A stretch of 64,000 nt of DNA from Stenotrophomonas maltophilia (GTDB taxonomy: Bacteria > Pseudomonadota > Gammaproteobacteria > Xanthomonadales > Xanthomonadaceae). A program made the position numbers and the translations under genes. The notes below the pieces were generated by a model that was not told the origin of the DNA, searched no databases, and worked only from the letters and a program-made list of their open reading frames with translations. Each line of letters begins with the position of its first letter. Positions within the stretch are counted from its first letter, which is position 1. Of this stretch, positions 19,737 through 30,611 are shown piece after piece. Location: assembly GCF_023518235.1 (NCBI RefSeq), contig NZ_CP090423.1, positions 2,728,001 through 2,792,000 of the forward strand, in the 5' to 3' direction.

Positions 19737-21785
19737 ATGAGCCTGCGCCAGACACTGTACCCGCTGCTGCGCGCCGCGTTCCGGGCGCTGCCGCTGCCAC
19801 AGGCACAGCGCGACCGGTTGCGCGCGCGGCTGCTGGCGCGGCATGCCGATTGGGTGCCGCCGCCGCCGCGGGGCCAGCGCGATGCCGAGCGTGCGCCGGC
19901 CAACGCGCAACTGCGCTGGCGCGCCGACGAGGCGGCCATCGGTTACCGCCCGCAGCTGTCGCAGGCGCTGCCTTCCACGCTGCCGGCCACCCTGGTCGCC
20001 TTCTACCTGCCGCAGTTCCATACCTTCCCCGAGAATGACGCGTGGTGGGGCAAGGGCTTCACCGAATGGCGCAACGTCACGCGTGCACTGCCGCAGTTTG
20101 AAGGGCACGTGCAACCACGCCTGCCGGCGGACCTGGGCTTCTACGATCTGCGCAACCGGCAGGTAATGCGTGACCAGGCGCAACTTGCGGCCGAGCACGG
20201 CATCGGCGCGTTCTGCTTCTATTTCTACTGGTTCAGCGGCCGCACCCTGATGGAAGATCCGGTGCGCCAGTGGCTGGCCGATGACAGCATCGAACTGCCG
20301 TTCTGCCTGTGCTGGGCCAACGAAAACTGGGCACGCCGCTGGGATGGCCGCGACGAAGACATCCTGATCGGCCAGCAGCACAGCGCCGAAGACGATCTGG
20401 CCTTCATCGCCCACGTGGCGCCGTACCTGCGCGACCGCCGCGCCCTGAAGGTCGATGGCCTGCCGATGCTGCTGGTCTACCGCCCCAATCTGCTGCCCGA
20501 CGCGCAGGCCACCGGCGAGCGCTGGCGCCGCTGGTGCCGCGACCACGGCATCGGCGAGATCCATCTGGCCTACGTACAGGGGTTCGAACGTCCGGATCCG
20601 CGCGACATCGGCTTCGACGCGGCCATCGAGTTCCCGCCGAACATGAGCAATCCCGGCTCGTTGTCGGCACAGCAGTGGCTGCTCAACCCGGAGTTCCATG
20701 GCGATGTGCGCGACTGGCGCGAACTGGCGGCCGACATCGCTGCACGCCCGCTGCCGGACTATCCGCTCTATCCCGGTGTGAACCCCGGGTGGGACAACGA
20801 GGCGCGCCGCTCCGGGCGTGGCCGCGTGTACCTGCACGCCTCGCCGCGCGGCTACCGTGACTGGCTGCGCAGTACCGTGCATGAGCGCCTGTCGACGGCA
20901 GCGCAGAACCAGCGCCTGGTCTTCATCAACGCCTGGAACGAATGGGCCGAAGGCGCCGTACTGGAACCCGACGCACGGCTCGGCCACGCCTGGTTGCAGG
21001 CAACGCGCGAAGCGCTGTCACCGGCACCGGCCGGGAATCGGCAACCGGCGGTACACATCCATGCCTGGTATCTGGAAACGCTGCCGGAGGTGCTGGGCGC
21101 GCTGCGCGAGGCGTCGCTGCCGTGGCGGATCATCGTGACCACGCCGGCGCATCAGGTCGAGGCGGTCCAGCAGGCGCTGTCGGCACAGGGGCTGCAGGGT
21201 GAGGTCAGCGCGGTGGAAAACCGGGGACGCGACATCCTGCCCTTCCTCGAAGTGGCCGAGCGGCTGCTCCAGGATCACCACGATGTGGTGCTGAAGCTGC
21301 ATACCAAGCGCTCAACCCACCGCGCCGACGGCGATCAATGGCGGCAGGAACTGCTGCAACGGCTGGTACAGGGCGGGCGCGCCGCACGCCTCCACGCCGC
21401 CTTCCAGGCCGACCCTGCATTGGGCATGGTGGCCGCTGAGGGCCACCTGCTGCCGGTGAGCGGTTTTGTGGGCGGCAACGGCCCCGCGCTGGCGCGCCTG
21501 CAGGCCCGGCTGGGCCTGCGGCAACCGCTGCAGGCCAGCCGCTTTGCGGCCGGCAGCATGGGGTGGTGGCGGCTGCGGGCGCTGCGCCCGTTGCTGGACG
21601 CACACCTGTATCGCAGTGACTTCGAGGCTGAACACGGCCAGATCGATGGCACCCTCGCCCATGCCATCGAACGTGCACTGGGCGCCTGTTGCGAGCAGGC
21701 CGGGCTGCGCATGGTCAGCGCAGCGGCGTGCCTGGGCGAGCCCGACATCGACGACGGCGACTACGCCTACGCACGGCGCAGCTGA
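19737..21785 (+). CDS. WbsX (GH99-like) / RgpF two-domain polysaccharide protein
   Basis: 682-aa protein with two polysaccharide-related modules. Residues about 78-380 are a WbsX/GH99-like (beta/alpha)8 domain: VAFYLPQFHTFPENDAWWGKGFTEWRNV, FCFYFYWFSGRTLME, CWANENWARRWDG, FINAWNEWAEGAVLEPD. Residues about 430-650 match the rhamnan-synthesis RgpF family (HIHAWYLETLPEVL, ENRGRDILPFLEV, LKLHTKRSTHRADGDQWRQELL, FAAGSMGWWRLRAL). No signal peptide is seen; it is probably cytoplasmic or membrane-associated and acts in O-antigen or capsule assembly. It is not inside the LPS cluster but lies 2-10 kb from the sugar-nucleotide genes. Confidence 0.85.
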   Translation: MSLRQTLYPLLRAAFRALPLPQAQRDRLRARLLARHADWVPPPPRGQRDAERAPANAQLRWRADEAAIGYRPQLSQALPSTLPATLVAFYLPQFHTFPENDAWWGKGFTEWRNVTRALPQFEGHVQPRLPADLGFYDLRNRQVMRDQAQLAAEHGIGAFCFYFYWFSGRTLMEDPVRQWLADDSIELPFCLCWANENWARRWDGRDEDILIGQQHSAEDDLAFIAHVAPYLRDRRALKVDGLPMLLVYRPNLLPDAQATGERWRRWCRDHGIGEIHLAYVQGFERPDPRDIGFDAAIEFPPNMSNPGSLSAQQWLLNPEFHGDVRDWRELAADIAARPLPDYPLYPGVNPGWDNEARRSGRGRVYLHASPRGYRDWLRSTVHERLSTAAQNQRLVFINAWNEWAEGAVLEPDARLGHAWLQATREALSPAPAGNRQPAVHIHAWYLETLPEVLGALREASLPWRIIVTTPAHQVEAVQQALSAQGLQGEVSAVENRGRDILPFLEVAERLLQDHHDVVLKLHTKRSTHRADGDQWRQELLQRLVQGGRAARLHAAFQADPALGMVAAEGHLLPVSGFVGGNGPALARLQARLGLRQPLQASRFAAGSMGWWRLRALRPLLDAHLYRSDFEAEHGQIDGTLAHAIERALGACCEQAGLRMVSAAACLGEPDIDDGDYAYARRS

Positions 21786-21820
21786 ACGCAGGGGCCCGCA
21801 TGGGCCCCTGCCGGTACGGG

Positions 21821-22453
<633 letters not shown>

Positions 22454-22454
22454 G

Positions 22455-23189
22455 TCAGTTGCCCTCCGCGCGGATGGTGCGCTGTTCGATGCGTTTTTCA
22501 GGGTGCGCGTTGTGCACGATGCGGTGCACGTAGATGCCCGGCAGATGCACCTGGTCCGGATCGATGGCGCCCACCGGCACCACCTCCTCCACTTCCACGA
22601 TGCAGACCTTGCCGGCCATCGCACAGGCCGGGTTGAAATTGCGCGCGGTCTTGCGGAACACCAGGTTGCCGGCTTCGTCGGCCTTCCACGCCTTGACCAG
22701 CGCCACGTCGGCGCGCAGCGCGGTTTCCATCACGTAGTGCTTGCCGTCGAACTCGCGTGTTTCCTTGCCTTCGGCCACCACCGTGCCGTAGCCGGTGGCG
22801 GTGAAGAATGCCGGGATGCCCGCGCCGCCGGCACGCAGGCGTTCGGCCAGGGTGCCCTGCGGATTGAACTCCAGCTCCAGCTCACCGGCCAGGAACTGCC
22901 GCTCGAATTCCTTGTTCTCGCCCACGTAGGACGAAATCATCTTGCTGATCTGCCGCGTTTCCAGCAGCTGGCCCAGGCCGAAGCCATCGACGCCGGCATT
23001 GTTGGAGATCACGGTCAGGCCCTTGGCGCCGCTGTCACGCAGTGCAGCGATCAGCGCCTCGGGAATGCCACACAGGCCGAAGCCTCCCACCGCCAGGGTC
23101 TGGCCATCGGCGACCACGCCCTCCAGCGCCTGGGCCGCGCTGGCAAAGCGCTTGCTGCGCCTGCCGCCGGTCGTTGCCGGGTTGCTCAT
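22455..23189 (-). CDS. scoA: 3-oxoacid CoA-transferase subunit A
   Basis: Alpha subunit pairing with ScoB. 244 aa. The CoA-binding glycine motif [14 protein letters not shown] (near residue 34) and [32 protein letters not shown] are characteristic. [23 protein letters not shown] and the C-terminal [15 protein letters not shown] also fit the family. It is divergent from xanA, with 139 bp between starts. Confidence 0.93.
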   Translation of the reverse strand: MSNPATTGGRRSKRFASAAQALEGVVADGQTLAVGGFGLCGIPEALIAALRDSGAKGLTVISNNAGVDGFGLGQLLETRQISKMISSYVGENKEFERQFLAGELELEFNPQGTLAERLRAGGAGIPAFFTATGYGTVVAEGKETREFDGKHYVMETALRADVALVKAWKADEAGNLVFRKTARNFNPACAMAGKVCIVEVEEVVPVGAIDPDQVHLPGIYVHRIVHNAHPEKRIEQRTIRAEGN

Positions 23190-23292
23190 CTACGCCCTCA
23201 CCTCGTTGATGTAATGCGCCCATTCTAGGCCAGCCGCTGCACCGGTCACGTGGCGTTGCGGCATGGAAACGCTTCCCATACAGCGCAGGCAA

Positions 23293-23298
23293 TACAAT
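23293..23298 (+). promoter_or_regulatory. Possible -10 element of xanAB
   Basis: TACAAT, 31 nt upstream of the xanA ATG. No good -35 box was seen at the proper distance. Confidence 0.3.
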
Positions 23299-23328
23299 CT
23301 GGGGCTGAGCTCACCAAGGATCCGATCG

Positions 23329-24675
23329 ATGCCCCTGCCCGCCTTCAAGGCCTACGACATCCGCGGCCGCGTGCCGGAAGAACTGAACGAAGATCTGGCA
23401 CGCCGCATCGGCGTGGCCCTGGCCGCGCAGCTCGCGCCGGGCCCAGTGGTCCTCGGCCACGACGTGCGCCTGACCAGCCCGGCACTGCAGGACGCGCTGG
23501 CGGCCGGTCTGCGCGGCACCGGCCGCGAGGTGATCGACATCGGCCTGTGCGGCACCGAAGAGGTCTATTTCCAGACTGATCATCTGGGTGCCGCCGGCGG
23601 CGTGATGGTTACCGCCAGCCACAACCCGATGGATTACAACGGCATGAAGCTGGTCAAGGAAAACGCACGGCCGATCAGCTCCGATACCGGCCTGTTCGCG
23701 ATCTCCGATGCGGTGGCCGCCGATACCTCTGCGGCCGAGCCCGCGCGCGCCGGCCAGGTCGCCCAGCACGACAAGAGCGCCTACATCGATCACCTGCTGA
23801 GCTACGTCGATGCCGGCAAGCTCAAGCCGCTGAAGCTGGTGGTCAATGCCGGCAACGGGGGCGCCGGTGCCATCGTCGATCTGCTCGCCCCGCACCTGCC
23901 GTTCGAGTTCATCCGCATCTGCCACGAACCCGATGGCAGCTTCCCCAACGGCATCCCCAACCCGCTGCTGCCGGAAAACCGCGCCGCCACCGCCGACGCG
24001 GTGCGCGAACACGGCGCCGATTTCGGCATCGCCTGGGATGGTGACTTCGACCGTTGCTTCTTCTTCGACCACAGCGGCCGCTTCATCGAGGGCTACTACC
24101 TGGTCGGGCTGCTGGCCAAGGCGATCCTGGCGCGCCATCCCGGCGGCAAGATCGTGCATGACCCGCGCCTGGTCTGGAACACCGTGGACATGGTCGAGCA
24201 GGCCGGCGGCGTGCCGGTGCAGTGCAAGAGCGGCCACGCCTTCATCAAGGAGAAGATGCGCGCCGAGGACGCGGTGTACGGCGGCGAGATGAGCGCCCAC
24301 CACTACTTCCGCGAGTTTGCCTACGCCGACTCCGGCATGATCCCGTGGCTGCTGATCGCACAACTGGTTTCCGAAAGTGGCCGCTCGCTGGCCGACTGGG
24401 TGGAGGACCGCATGGCCGCCTATCCGTGCAGCGGCGAGATCAATTTCAAGGTGGCCGATGCCAAGGCCGCCGTGGCGCGCGTGATGGAGCATTTCGCCGC
24501 GCAGTCGCCGGCGCTGGACCACACCGATGGCATCAGCGCCGACTTTGGCGACTGGCGCTTCAACCTGCGCAGTTCCAACACCGAGCCGCTGCTGCGCCTG
24601 AACGTCGAGTCGCGCGGCGATGCCGCGCTGATGCAGGCGCGCACCGATGAGCTCTCCCGCCTCATCCAGCAGTAA
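23329..24675 (+). CDS. xanA: Phosphomannomutase/phosphoglucomutase
   Basis: Interconverts hexose 6- and 1-phosphates of glucose and mannose, the entry to both GDP-mannose and dTDP-rhamnose. It is the XanA orthologue (called SpgM in Stenotrophomonas). 448 aa from the ATG at 23329. The phosphoserine loop is [12 protein letters not shown] (near residue 100), the magnesium loop is DGDFDRC (near 239), the sugar-binding loop is [10 protein letters not shown], and the C-terminal phosphate-binding motif is RSSNTEP. xanB starts 12 nt downstream. Confidence 0.95.
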   Translation: MPLPAFKAYDIRGRVPEELNEDLARRIGVALAAQLAPGPVVLGHDVRLTSPALQDALAAGLRGTGREVIDIGLCGTEEVYFQTDHLGAAGGVMVTASHNPMDYNGMKLVKENARPISSDTGLFAISDAVAADTSAAEPARAGQVAQHDKSAYIDHLLSYVDAGKLKPLKLVVNAGNGGAGAIVDLLAPHLPFEFIRICHEPDGSFPNGIPNPLLPENRAATADAVREHGADFGIAWDGDFDRCFFFDHSGRFIEGYYLVGLLAKAILARHPGGKIVHDPRLVWNTVDMVEQAGGVPVQCKSGHAFIKEKMRAEDAVYGGEMSAHHYFREFAYADSGMIPWLLIAQLVSESGRSLADWVEDRMAAYPCSGEINFKVADAKAAVARVMEHFAAQSPALDHTDGISADFGDWRFNLRSSNTEPLLRLNVESRGDAALMQARTDELSRLIQQ

Positions 24676-24687
24676 CCGGGGAAGACC

Positions 24688-26091
24688 ATGAGCAGCCTCC
24701 AGCCTGTCATCCTGTCCGGCGGATCCGGCACCCGCCTTTGGCCGCTTTCGCGCGAGGCCTACCCGAAGCAGTTCCTGCCGCTGGCCGGCGAACTGACGAT
24801 GCTGCAGGCCACCTGGCAGCGCGTGGCGCCGCTCGCCGCGCGTGGGCCGCTGGTCATCGCCAACGAAGAGCACCGCTTCGTCGCCGCCGAGCAGCTGCAG
24901 CAGGTGGGCGCCGAACCGGCCGCGATCATCCTCGAACCGGTCGGCCGCAACACCGCGCCGGCGATCGCCGTGGCCGCGCTGGAAGCCACCCGCGACGGCG
25001 CCGATGCGCTGCTGCTGGTGCTGCCCTCCGACCACGTGATCACCGACGAGGCGGCGTTCCGCGCGGCGGTCCAGGCCGCCGCCGGTGCCGCCGAAGCCGG
25101 CAAGCTGGTCACCTTCGGCATCGTGCCGACCGGCCCGGAAACCGGCTACGGCTACATCAAGGCGGCCGATGGCCAGGGCGTGCGTGCAGTCGAGCGCTTT
25201 GTCGAAAAGCCCGACCTGGAGACCGCCAGCGGCTATGTCAGCAGCGGCCAGTACTACTGGAACAGCGGCATGTTCCTGTTCAAGGCCTCGCGCTACCTGC
25301 AGGAACTGGAACGCTTCCAGCCGGCGATGCTGGCCGGCAGCCGCAGTGCCTGGCAGCAGGCCCGCCGCGATGCCGACTTCACCCGCCTGGACAAGGATGC
25401 CTTCAGCGCGGTGCCGTCCGATTCAATCGACTACGCGGTGATGGAAAAGACCGCCGATGCGGTGGTGATTCCGCTGGATGCAGGCTGGAATGACGTCGGC
25501 TCGTGGACGGCGCTGCGCGATGTCTCACAGCAGGACGGCGACGGCAACGCCCACCACGGCGATGTGATCGCCATCGATTGCCGCAACACCTACGCCTACG
25601 CGCAGCGCCTGGTGGCGCTGGTGGGGCTGGACGATGTGGTGGTGGTGGAAACCGATGACGCGGTGCTGGTCGGCAAGGCCGACCGCATGCAGGACGTCAA
25701 GGCGGTGGTGGCGCAGCTGAAGGCCGAAGGCCGCAGCGAGGCCACCTGGCACCGCAAGGTCTATCGTCCGTGGGGTGCCTACGATTCGATCGACAACGGC
25801 GAGCGTTTCCAGGTCAAGCGGATCACGGTCAAGCCGGGCGGTACGTTGAGCCTGCAGATGCACCACCACCGCGCCGAACACTGGATCGTGGTCAGCGGCA
25901 CGGCCGAGGTAACCCGCGGCGACGAGGTGATCCTGCTCAGCGAGAACCAGAGCACCTACATCCCGCTGGGCGTGACCCATCGCCTGCGCAACCCGGGCAA
26001 GCTGCCGCTGGAACTGATCGAAGTGCAGTCGGGCAGCTATCTCGGCGAAGACGACATCGTGCGCTTCGAGGACACCTACGGACGCAGTTGA
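24688..26091 (+). CDS. xanB: Mannose-1-P guanylyltransferase / mannose-6-P isomerase
   Basis: Bifunctional type II PMI-GMP enzyme: isomerises fructose-6-P to mannose-6-P and makes GDP-mannose from mannose-1-P. 467 aa. The nucleotidyltransferase motif [23 protein letters not shown] is at the N-terminus, [28 protein letters not shown] near residue 172, and the C-terminal cupin isomerase domain contains [25 protein letters not shown] (near 388). Transcribed with xanA. It converges on rmlD over two SMAG elements. Confidence 0.95.
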   Translation: MSSLQPVILSGGSGTRLWPLSREAYPKQFLPLAGELTMLQATWQRVAPLAARGPLVIANEEHRFVAAEQLQQVGAEPAAIILEPVGRNTAPAIAVAALEATRDGADALLLVLPSDHVITDEAAFRAAVQAAAGAAEAGKLVTFGIVPTGPETGYGYIKAADGQGVRAVERFVEKPDLETASGYVSSGQYYWNSGMFLFKASRYLQELERFQPAMLAGSRSAWQQARRDADFTRLDKDAFSAVPSDSIDYAVMEKTADAVVIPLDAGWNDVGSWTALRDVSQQDGDGNAHHGDVIAIDCRNTYAYAQRLVALVGLDDVVVVETDDAVLVGKADRMQDVKAVVAQLKAEGRSEATWHRKVYRPWGAYDSIDNGERFQVKRITVKPGGTLSLQMHHHRAEHWIVVSGTAEVTRGDEVILLSENQSTYIPLGVTHRLRNPGKLPLELIEVQSGSYLGEDDIVRFEDTYGRS

Positions 26092-26114
26092 TCCGGCGCC
26101 CGTTGGTGGGGGTG

Positions 26115-26135
26115 GTGCCGACCGTTGGTCGGCAC
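26115..26135. repeat. SMAG-like stem without GTAG
   Basis: Perfect 9-bp stem GTGCCGACC / GGTCGGCAC with loop GTT; preceded by GGTG rather than GTAG. It lies 23 nt after the xanB stop. Confidence 0.65.
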
Positions 26136-26148
26136 ACGGTGCAGGCTC

Positions 26149-26170
26149 AGTCGAGCAAGCTCGACGCTAC
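26149..26170 (-). repeat. SMAG palindrome that supplies the rmlD stop codon
   Basis: Minus strand: GTAG (26170-26167), then CGTCGAGC / GCTCGACT around TT. The TAG inside GTAG is the rmlD stop codon (26169-26167). Confidence 0.8.
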
Positions 26171-27066
26171 GCGGCGGCCACCTCGGCCATCACCCGCTTC
26201 AGGCCGTCCTGCCACGCCGGCAGCACGATGCCGAAATCCTGCTGCAGCTTGCGGTTGTCCAGCACCGACCAGGCCGGACGCTGGGCCGGGGTCGGGTACT
26301 CGGAACTGGCAATCGCTTCCACCGCCGGCACTTTGGCCAGCACGCCGGTCGCCAATGCCTGCGCGAAGATCGCCTCGGCGAAGCCATGCCAGCTGGTCTG
26401 GCCACTGGCAGTCAGATGCCAGGTGCCCGACAGCTGGCCCGGATGCTGCAGTGCCTGCGCGGTGACATCGGCAATCAGCGCGGCCGGCGTCGGCGTACCG
26501 ATCTGGTCAGCCACCACCCGCAGCTGGTCACGCTCGGCCCCCACGCGCAGCATGGTGCGCATGAAGTTCGCGCCGTGCGAGGCATACACCCACGCCGTGC
26601 GGAAGATCAGATGGCGTCCGCCTGCGGCACGCACGGCATCCTCGCCGTCGCGCTTGCTGGTGCCGTACACGCCCAGCGGTGCGGTTGGCTCGTCTTCGCG
26701 ATACGGCGCAGTGCCCTGGCCGTCGAACACGTAGTCGGTCGAGTAGTGCACGAACGGCACGTTGTGGGCCGCACACCAGCGCGCGATCACGCCCGGCGCC
26801 TGCGCGTTGGCCGCGAACGCGGCCTCAGCGTCCTGTTCGGCACGATCCACCGCCGTGTAGGCGGCGGCATTCACCACCACCGACGGCTGCAGGCGATCCA
26901 GCAGCGCCGGCAGGCTGTCAGGCTGGCCGAAGTCGGCCGCCTCACAGGCACTGCCATCGGGCAGCTGGCCGCTGCGCGTGGTGGCGACCACTGCACCCAG
27001 CGGCGCCAGCGCGCGCAGTAGCTCCTGGCCGACCTGGCCGTTGCCGCCGAACACCAGCACCGTCAT
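26167..27066 (-). CDS. rmlD: dTDP-4-dehydrorhamnose reductase
   Basis: Last step of dTDP-L-rhamnose synthesis. 299-aa SDR-type reductase. The nucleotide-binding motif is VFGGNGQVGQELL; VNAAAYTAVDRAEQD and STDYVFDGQGTAPYREDE are RmlD signatures; the catalytic region is YGTSKRDGEDAV. Its stop codon is the TAG of a SMAG element. It overlaps rmlC by 4 nt. Gene order on this strand is rmlB-A-C-D. Confidence 0.95.
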   Translation of the reverse strand: MTVLVFGGNGQVGQELLRALAPLGAVVATTRSGQLPDGSACEAADFGQPDSLPALLDRLQPSVVVNAAAYTAVDRAEQDAEAAFAANAQAPGVIARWCAAHNVPFVHYSTDYVFDGQGTAPYREDEPTAPLGVYGTSKRDGEDAVRAAGGRHLIFRTAWVYASHGANFMRTMLRVGAERDQLRVVADQIGTPTPAALIADVTAQALQHPGQLSGTWHLTASGQTSWHGFAEAIFAQALATGVLAKVPAVEAIASSEYPTPAQRPAWSVLDNRKLQQDFGIVLPAWQDGLKRVMAEVAAA

Positions 27067-27620
27067 GGGGTGTAGACCGGCAGGCGGTCCTCAGCGATGT
27101 CCTTCAGGAACGGCGCGTTCTCGTCCTTGGCCGACAACGTCGGCGCACTGATCGGCCAATCCACGGCGATATCGGCATCGTTCCAGCGCACGCCGGCATC
27201 GAAGTCCTTCAGGTAGACCTCGGTGCACAGATAGCTGAACACCGCACGCTCGGACAGCACGGCAAAGCCGTGGGCGAAGCCTTCCGGAATCCAGAACTGC
27301 TTCTTGTTCTCCGCACTCAGCACCACCGCTTCCCACTGGCCGAAGGTCGGCGACCCGCGACGGATGTCGACGGCCACGTCATAGACCTCGCCTTCCAGCA
27401 CGCTGACCAGCTTGCCCTGCGGGCGCGGCCACTGGTAATGCAGGCCACGCAGCACGCCCTGCGCCGAAGTGGAAACATTGCTCTGCACGAAGCGATCCGG
27501 CAGGCCCAGCGCAGCGAAGCGCTCGGCATTCCAGGTCTCGAAGAAATAGCCGCGCGCATCACCGAACACGGCCGGTTCGATCACCACGCAGCCGGGCAAC
27601 TTGGTTTCAATCACTTTCAC
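27063..27620 (-). CDS. rmlC: dTDP-4-dehydrorhamnose 3,5-epimerase
   Basis: Cupin epimerase, the third step to dTDP-L-rhamnose. 185 aa. Core motifs: [45 protein letters not shown] (catalytic His of GLHYQ), [19 protein letters not shown], and [27 protein letters not shown]. It overlaps rmlA and rmlD by 4 nt each, so the operon is translationally coupled. Confidence 0.95.
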   Translation of the reverse strand: MKVIETKLPGCVVIEPAVFGDARGYFFETWNAERFAALGLPDRFVQSNVSTSAQGVLRGLHYQWPRPQGKLVSVLEGEVYDVAVDIRRGSPTFGQWEAVVLSAENKKQFWIPEGFAHGFAVLSERAVFSYLCTEVYLKDFDAGVRWNDADIAVDWPISAPTLSAKDENAPFLKDIAEDRLPVYTP

Positions 27621-28504
27621 GGAACAACTCCACGCAATGCCAGCTTGTGCAGGTACTGGCCGTAGCCATTCTTGATCAGCGGCGCCGCCAGCGCTTCCAG
27701 CTGTTCGGCGTTGATCCAGCCCTGGCCGAAGGCGATTTCCTCCGGGCAGCAGACCTGCAGGCCCTGCCGGGTCTGGATGGTTTCGATGAAGTTGGACGCT
27801 TCCAGCAGCGACTGGTGGGTGCCGGTATCGAGCCAGGCATAGCCGCGGCCCAGCGCTTCCAGGTGCAGGTTGCCCTCGGCCAGGTAGCGCTTGTTGAGAT
27901 CGGTGATCTCCAGTTCGCCACGCGGCGACGGCTTCAGTTCGGCTGCGTGCGCGCTGGCATTGCCGTCATAGAAGTACAGGCCGGTCACCGCATAGTTGGA
28001 ACGCGGGTTCTCCGGCTTCTCGACCAGGTCGATGACCTTGCCGGTCTTGTCGAACTCGGCCACGCCGTAGCGTTCCGGGTCGTTCACCCAGTAGCCGAAC
28101 ACGGTGGCACCGTCGGTGCGCTCATCGGCGCGCTTGAGCACCTCGCGCAGGCCGTGGCCGTGGAAGATGTTGTCGCCCAGCACCAGGCAGCTCGGTTTGC
28201 CGGCCACGAAGTCGCGGCCGATCAGGTAGGCCTGGGCCAGGCCATCGGGGCTGGGCTGCACGGCGTACTGGATGTCCATGCCCCACTGCGAGCCGTCGCC
28301 CAGCAGCTGCTGGAACAGCGCCTGCTCGTGCGGGGTGTTGATGATCAGCACCTCGCGGATGCCCGCCAGCATCAGCACGCTGAGCGGGTAATAGATCATC
28401 GGCTTGTCATACACCGGCAGCAGCTGCTTGCTGACGCCCTTGGTGATCGGATACAGCCGGGTGCCGGAACCGCCGGCCAGGATGATGCCTTTGCGTTGGG
28501 TCAT
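27617..28504 (-). CDS. rmlA: Glucose-1-phosphate thymidylyltransferase
   Basis: Makes dTDP-glucose, the common precursor of dTDP-rhamnose and of dTDP-4-amino-4,6-dideoxyhexoses. 295 aa from the ATG at 28504. The nucleotidyltransferase motif [31 protein letters not shown] is complete. [13 protein letters not shown] and [11 protein letters not shown] are also conserved. It starts 14 nt after the rmlB stop. Confidence 0.96.
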   Translation of the reverse strand: MTQRKGIILAGGSGTRLYPITKGVSKQLLPVYDKPMIYYPLSVLMLAGIREVLIINTPHEQALFQQLLGDGSQWGMDIQYAVQPSPDGLAQAYLIGRDFVAGKPSCLVLGDNIFHGHGLREVLKRADERTDGATVFGYWVNDPERYGVAEFDKTGKVIDLVEKPENPRSNYAVTGLYFYDGNASAHAAELKPSPRGELEITDLNKRYLAEGNLHLEALGRGYAWLDTGTHQSLLEASNFIETIQTRQGLQVCCPEEIAFGQGWINAEQLEALAAPLIKNGYGQYLHKLALRGVVP

Positions 28505-28518
28505 GTCGTCTCCTGGGT

Positions 28519-29574
28519 TCAGGCCGCGGTGCCGATGCGCTGCAGGCGGTAGCTGCCGTCCAGCACGCCGTTGACCCATTCCTGGTTGTCCAGGTACCAG
28601 TCGACGGTGAAGGTGATGCCCTGCTCGAAGGTGTAGGCCGGTTCCCAGCCCAGGTCGTTCTTCAGCTTGGAGGCATCGATCGCATAGCGGCGGTCATGGC
28701 CGGGGCGGTCGGTGACATAGGTGATCTGGCTGCTGCGCGGCTGGCCGTCCGCACGCGGGCGGCGCTGGTCCAGCAGTGCGCAGATGGCCTGCACCACTTC
28801 GATGTTCTGCTTTTCCGAATTGCCGCCCACGTTGTAGGTCTCGCCCACCTGGCCCTTGGCCAGCACGGTGCGGATCGCCTCGCAGTGGTCGGACACGAAC
28901 AGCCAGTCGCGCACCTGCTTGCCATCGCCGTACACCGGCAGCGGCTCGCCGGCCAGCGCCTTGGCGATCACCAGCGGAATGAGCTTTTCCGGGAAGTGGT
29001 ACGGGCCGTAGTTGTTGGAGCAGTTGGTGGTCAGCACCGGCAACCCGTAGGTGTGGTGGAACGCACGCACCAGGTGGTCCGAAGCGGCCTTGGACGCCGA
29101 GTACGGGGAATTGGGCGCATACGGGGTGGTTTCGCTGAACTTGCCGGTCTCACCCAGGGTGCCGTACACCTCGTCGGTGGACACGTGCAGGAAGCGGAAC
29201 GCTGCGCCCTGCTCGGCCGGCAGCGCCTTCCAATGGTCGCGCACGGCTTCCAGCAGGCCCAGGGTGCCTACCACGTTGGTCTGGATGAAGGCGCCCGGGC
29301 CGTCGATGGAACGATCGACGTGGCTTTCGGCGGCGAAATTCAGCACCGCCTCCGGCTGGTGCTCGGCCAGCAGGCGGGCGACCAGCTCACGATCGCCGAT
29401 GTCGCCCTGCACGAACACGTGGTTGGGGTTGCCCTCCAGGCTGGACAGGGTCTTCAGGTTGCCGGCGTAGGTCAGCACGTCAAGGTTGACGACCTTGATG
29501 CCGCGAGCGACGGCTTCGAGAACGAAATTACCGCCAATGAATCCGGCGCCGCCGGTGACAAGCCATGTGGGCAC
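28519..29574 (-). CDS. rmlB: dTDP-glucose 4,6-dehydratase
   Basis: Converts dTDP-glucose to dTDP-4-keto-6-deoxyglucose, the branch point to rhamnose (RmlC/D) and to Fuc4N (WecE-like, 38554). 351 aa if the GTG at 29574 is the start ([16 protein letters not shown]); an AGGAGA Shine-Dalgarno lies 8 nt upstream of that GTG, while the farther in-frame ATGs lack one. The NAD site is GGAGFIGG. The catalytic set is ST-DEVYG (near residue 131) with [14 protein letters not shown] (near 166). It is the first gene of rmlBACD. Confidence 0.95.
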   Translation of the reverse strand: MPTWLVTGGAGFIGGNFVLEAVARGIKVVNLDVLTYAGNLKTLSSLEGNPNHVFVQGDIGDRELVARLLAEHQPEAVLNFAAESHVDRSIDGPGAFIQTNVVGTLGLLEAVRDHWKALPAEQGAAFRFLHVSTDEVYGTLGETGKFSETTPYAPNSPYSASKAASDHLVRAFHHTYGLPVLTTNCSNNYGPYHFPEKLIPLVIAKALAGEPLPVYGDGKQVRDWLFVSDHCEAIRTVLAKGQVGETYNVGGNSEKQNIEVVQAICALLDQRRPRADGQPRSSQITYVTDRPGHDRRYAIDASKLKNDLGWEPAYTFEQGITFTVDWYLDNQEWVNGVLDGSYRLQRIGTAA

Positions 29575-29734
29575 TACCTGTTCTCCTGATCGAAATGTCA
29601 TCCATGGGGCGCACGTGGGCGCTCCCGCACAGCGGCACAGCATACATGCCCCCCGTCTTCACGACTGCCAGTGTGGCGTGAATGGCGCTCCTGGCAGGCC
29701 CGTTTCATGCCGCGATGCAGCATCACCATACGCA

Positions 29735-29764
29735 TTCGCATGGTCGCCCCAAGCCAGCTAGAAT
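29735..29764 (+). promoter_or_regulatory. Possible promoter of etfBA
   Basis: -35-like TTCGCA (29735-29740), 18-bp spacer, -10 TAGAAT (29759-29764). The -10 is good and the -35 weak. Transcripts from here would carry a roughly 95-nt leader containing the SMAG at 29826. Confidence 0.4.
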
Positions 29765-29825
29765 CGGGATCCCACCCCCGAACCGGTTGCTGTTGCAGGA
29801 CCGGATGTTCCCCCCAGCAAATGTG

Positions 29826-29848
29826 AGCCGGCCAGCGGCCGGCACTAC
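29826..29848 (-). repeat. SMAG palindrome abutting the etfB Shine-Dalgarno
   Basis: Minus strand: GTAG, then TGCCGGCC / GGCCGGCT around GCT. On the + strand it ends immediately before AAGGA (29849-29853), the ribosome-binding site of etfB. Confidence 0.8.
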
Positions 29849-29864
29849 AAGGACCCCGTACCAG

Positions 29865-30611
29865 ATGAAAATCCTCGTCGCGTACAAGCGCGTGGTGGAC
29901 TACAACGTCCGCATTCAGGTCAAGCCGGACGGTTCCGGCGTGGTCACCGACGGCGTCAAGCTGTCTCCCAATCCCTTCGACGAAATCGCCCTGGAAGAAG
30001 CCCTGCGCCTGCGCGACAAGGGCATCGCCAGCGAAGTCGTGGTCGCCACCATCGCCCCGGCCGACGCCCAGGCGCACCTGCGCAATGGCCTGGCCATGGG
30101 CGCCAACCGCGCCATCCACGTCGTCACCGATCAGGCCATCCAGCCGCTGACCGCCTCGCGCACGCTGCTCAAGCTGATCGAGAAGGAACAGCCGGACCTG
30201 GTGATCCTGGGCAAGCAGGCCATCGACGACGACGCCAACCAGACCGGCCAGATGCTGGCCACGCTGTGGGGCCGCCCGCAGGCAACCTTCGCCAGCAAGC
30301 TCGAGATCGCCGACGGCAAGGCCACGGTGACCCGCGAAGTCGATGCCGGCCTGGAAACGCTGGAAGTCGATCTGCCGGCCGTGGTCACCACCGACCTGCG
30401 CCTGAACGAGCCGCGCTTCATCAAGCTGCCGGACATCATGAAGGCCAAGGCCAAGCCGCTGGAGACCCTGCAGCTGGCCGACCTCGGCGTTGAAGCCGCC
30501 GACACCTTCAAGACCACCCAGTACGCCGCGCCGTCCAAGCGCAGCAAGGGCGTGATGGTCAAGGACGCGGCCGAACTGGTTGCCGCACTCAAGCAGAAGG
30601 GGCTGCTGTAA
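29865..30611 (+). CDS. etfB: Electron transfer flavoprotein subunit beta
   Basis: AMP-binding subunit of the flavoprotein that carries electrons from acyl-CoA dehydrogenases to ETF-ubiquinone oxidoreductase. 248 aa from the ATG at 29865 (MKILVAYKRVVDYNVRIQVKPDGSGV). LGKQAIDDDANQTGQMLATLWGRPQATF and VTTDLRLNEPRFIKLPDIMKAKAKPLE are family signatures. It overlaps etfA by one base (TAATG). The etf pair marks one border of the xanthomonad LPS locus. Confidence 0.95.
   Translation: MKILVAYKRVVDYNVRIQVKPDGSGVVTDGVKLSPNPFDEIALEEALRLRDKGIASEVVVATIAPADAQAHLRNGLAMGANRAIHVVTDQAIQPLTASRTLLKLIEKEQPDLVILGKQAIDDDANQTGQMLATLWGRPQATFASKLEIADGKATVTREVDAGLETLEVDLPAVVTTDLRLNEPRFIKLPDIMKAKAKPLETLQLADLGVEAADTFKTTQYAAPSKRSKGVMVKDAAELVAALKQKGLL

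Noticed and set aside
29575..29864. A small protein gene in the rmlB-etfB gap.
   Set aside because: The only frame is an in-frame extension of etfB without a ribosome site; the space is better explained as two divergent leaders and a SMAG repeat.
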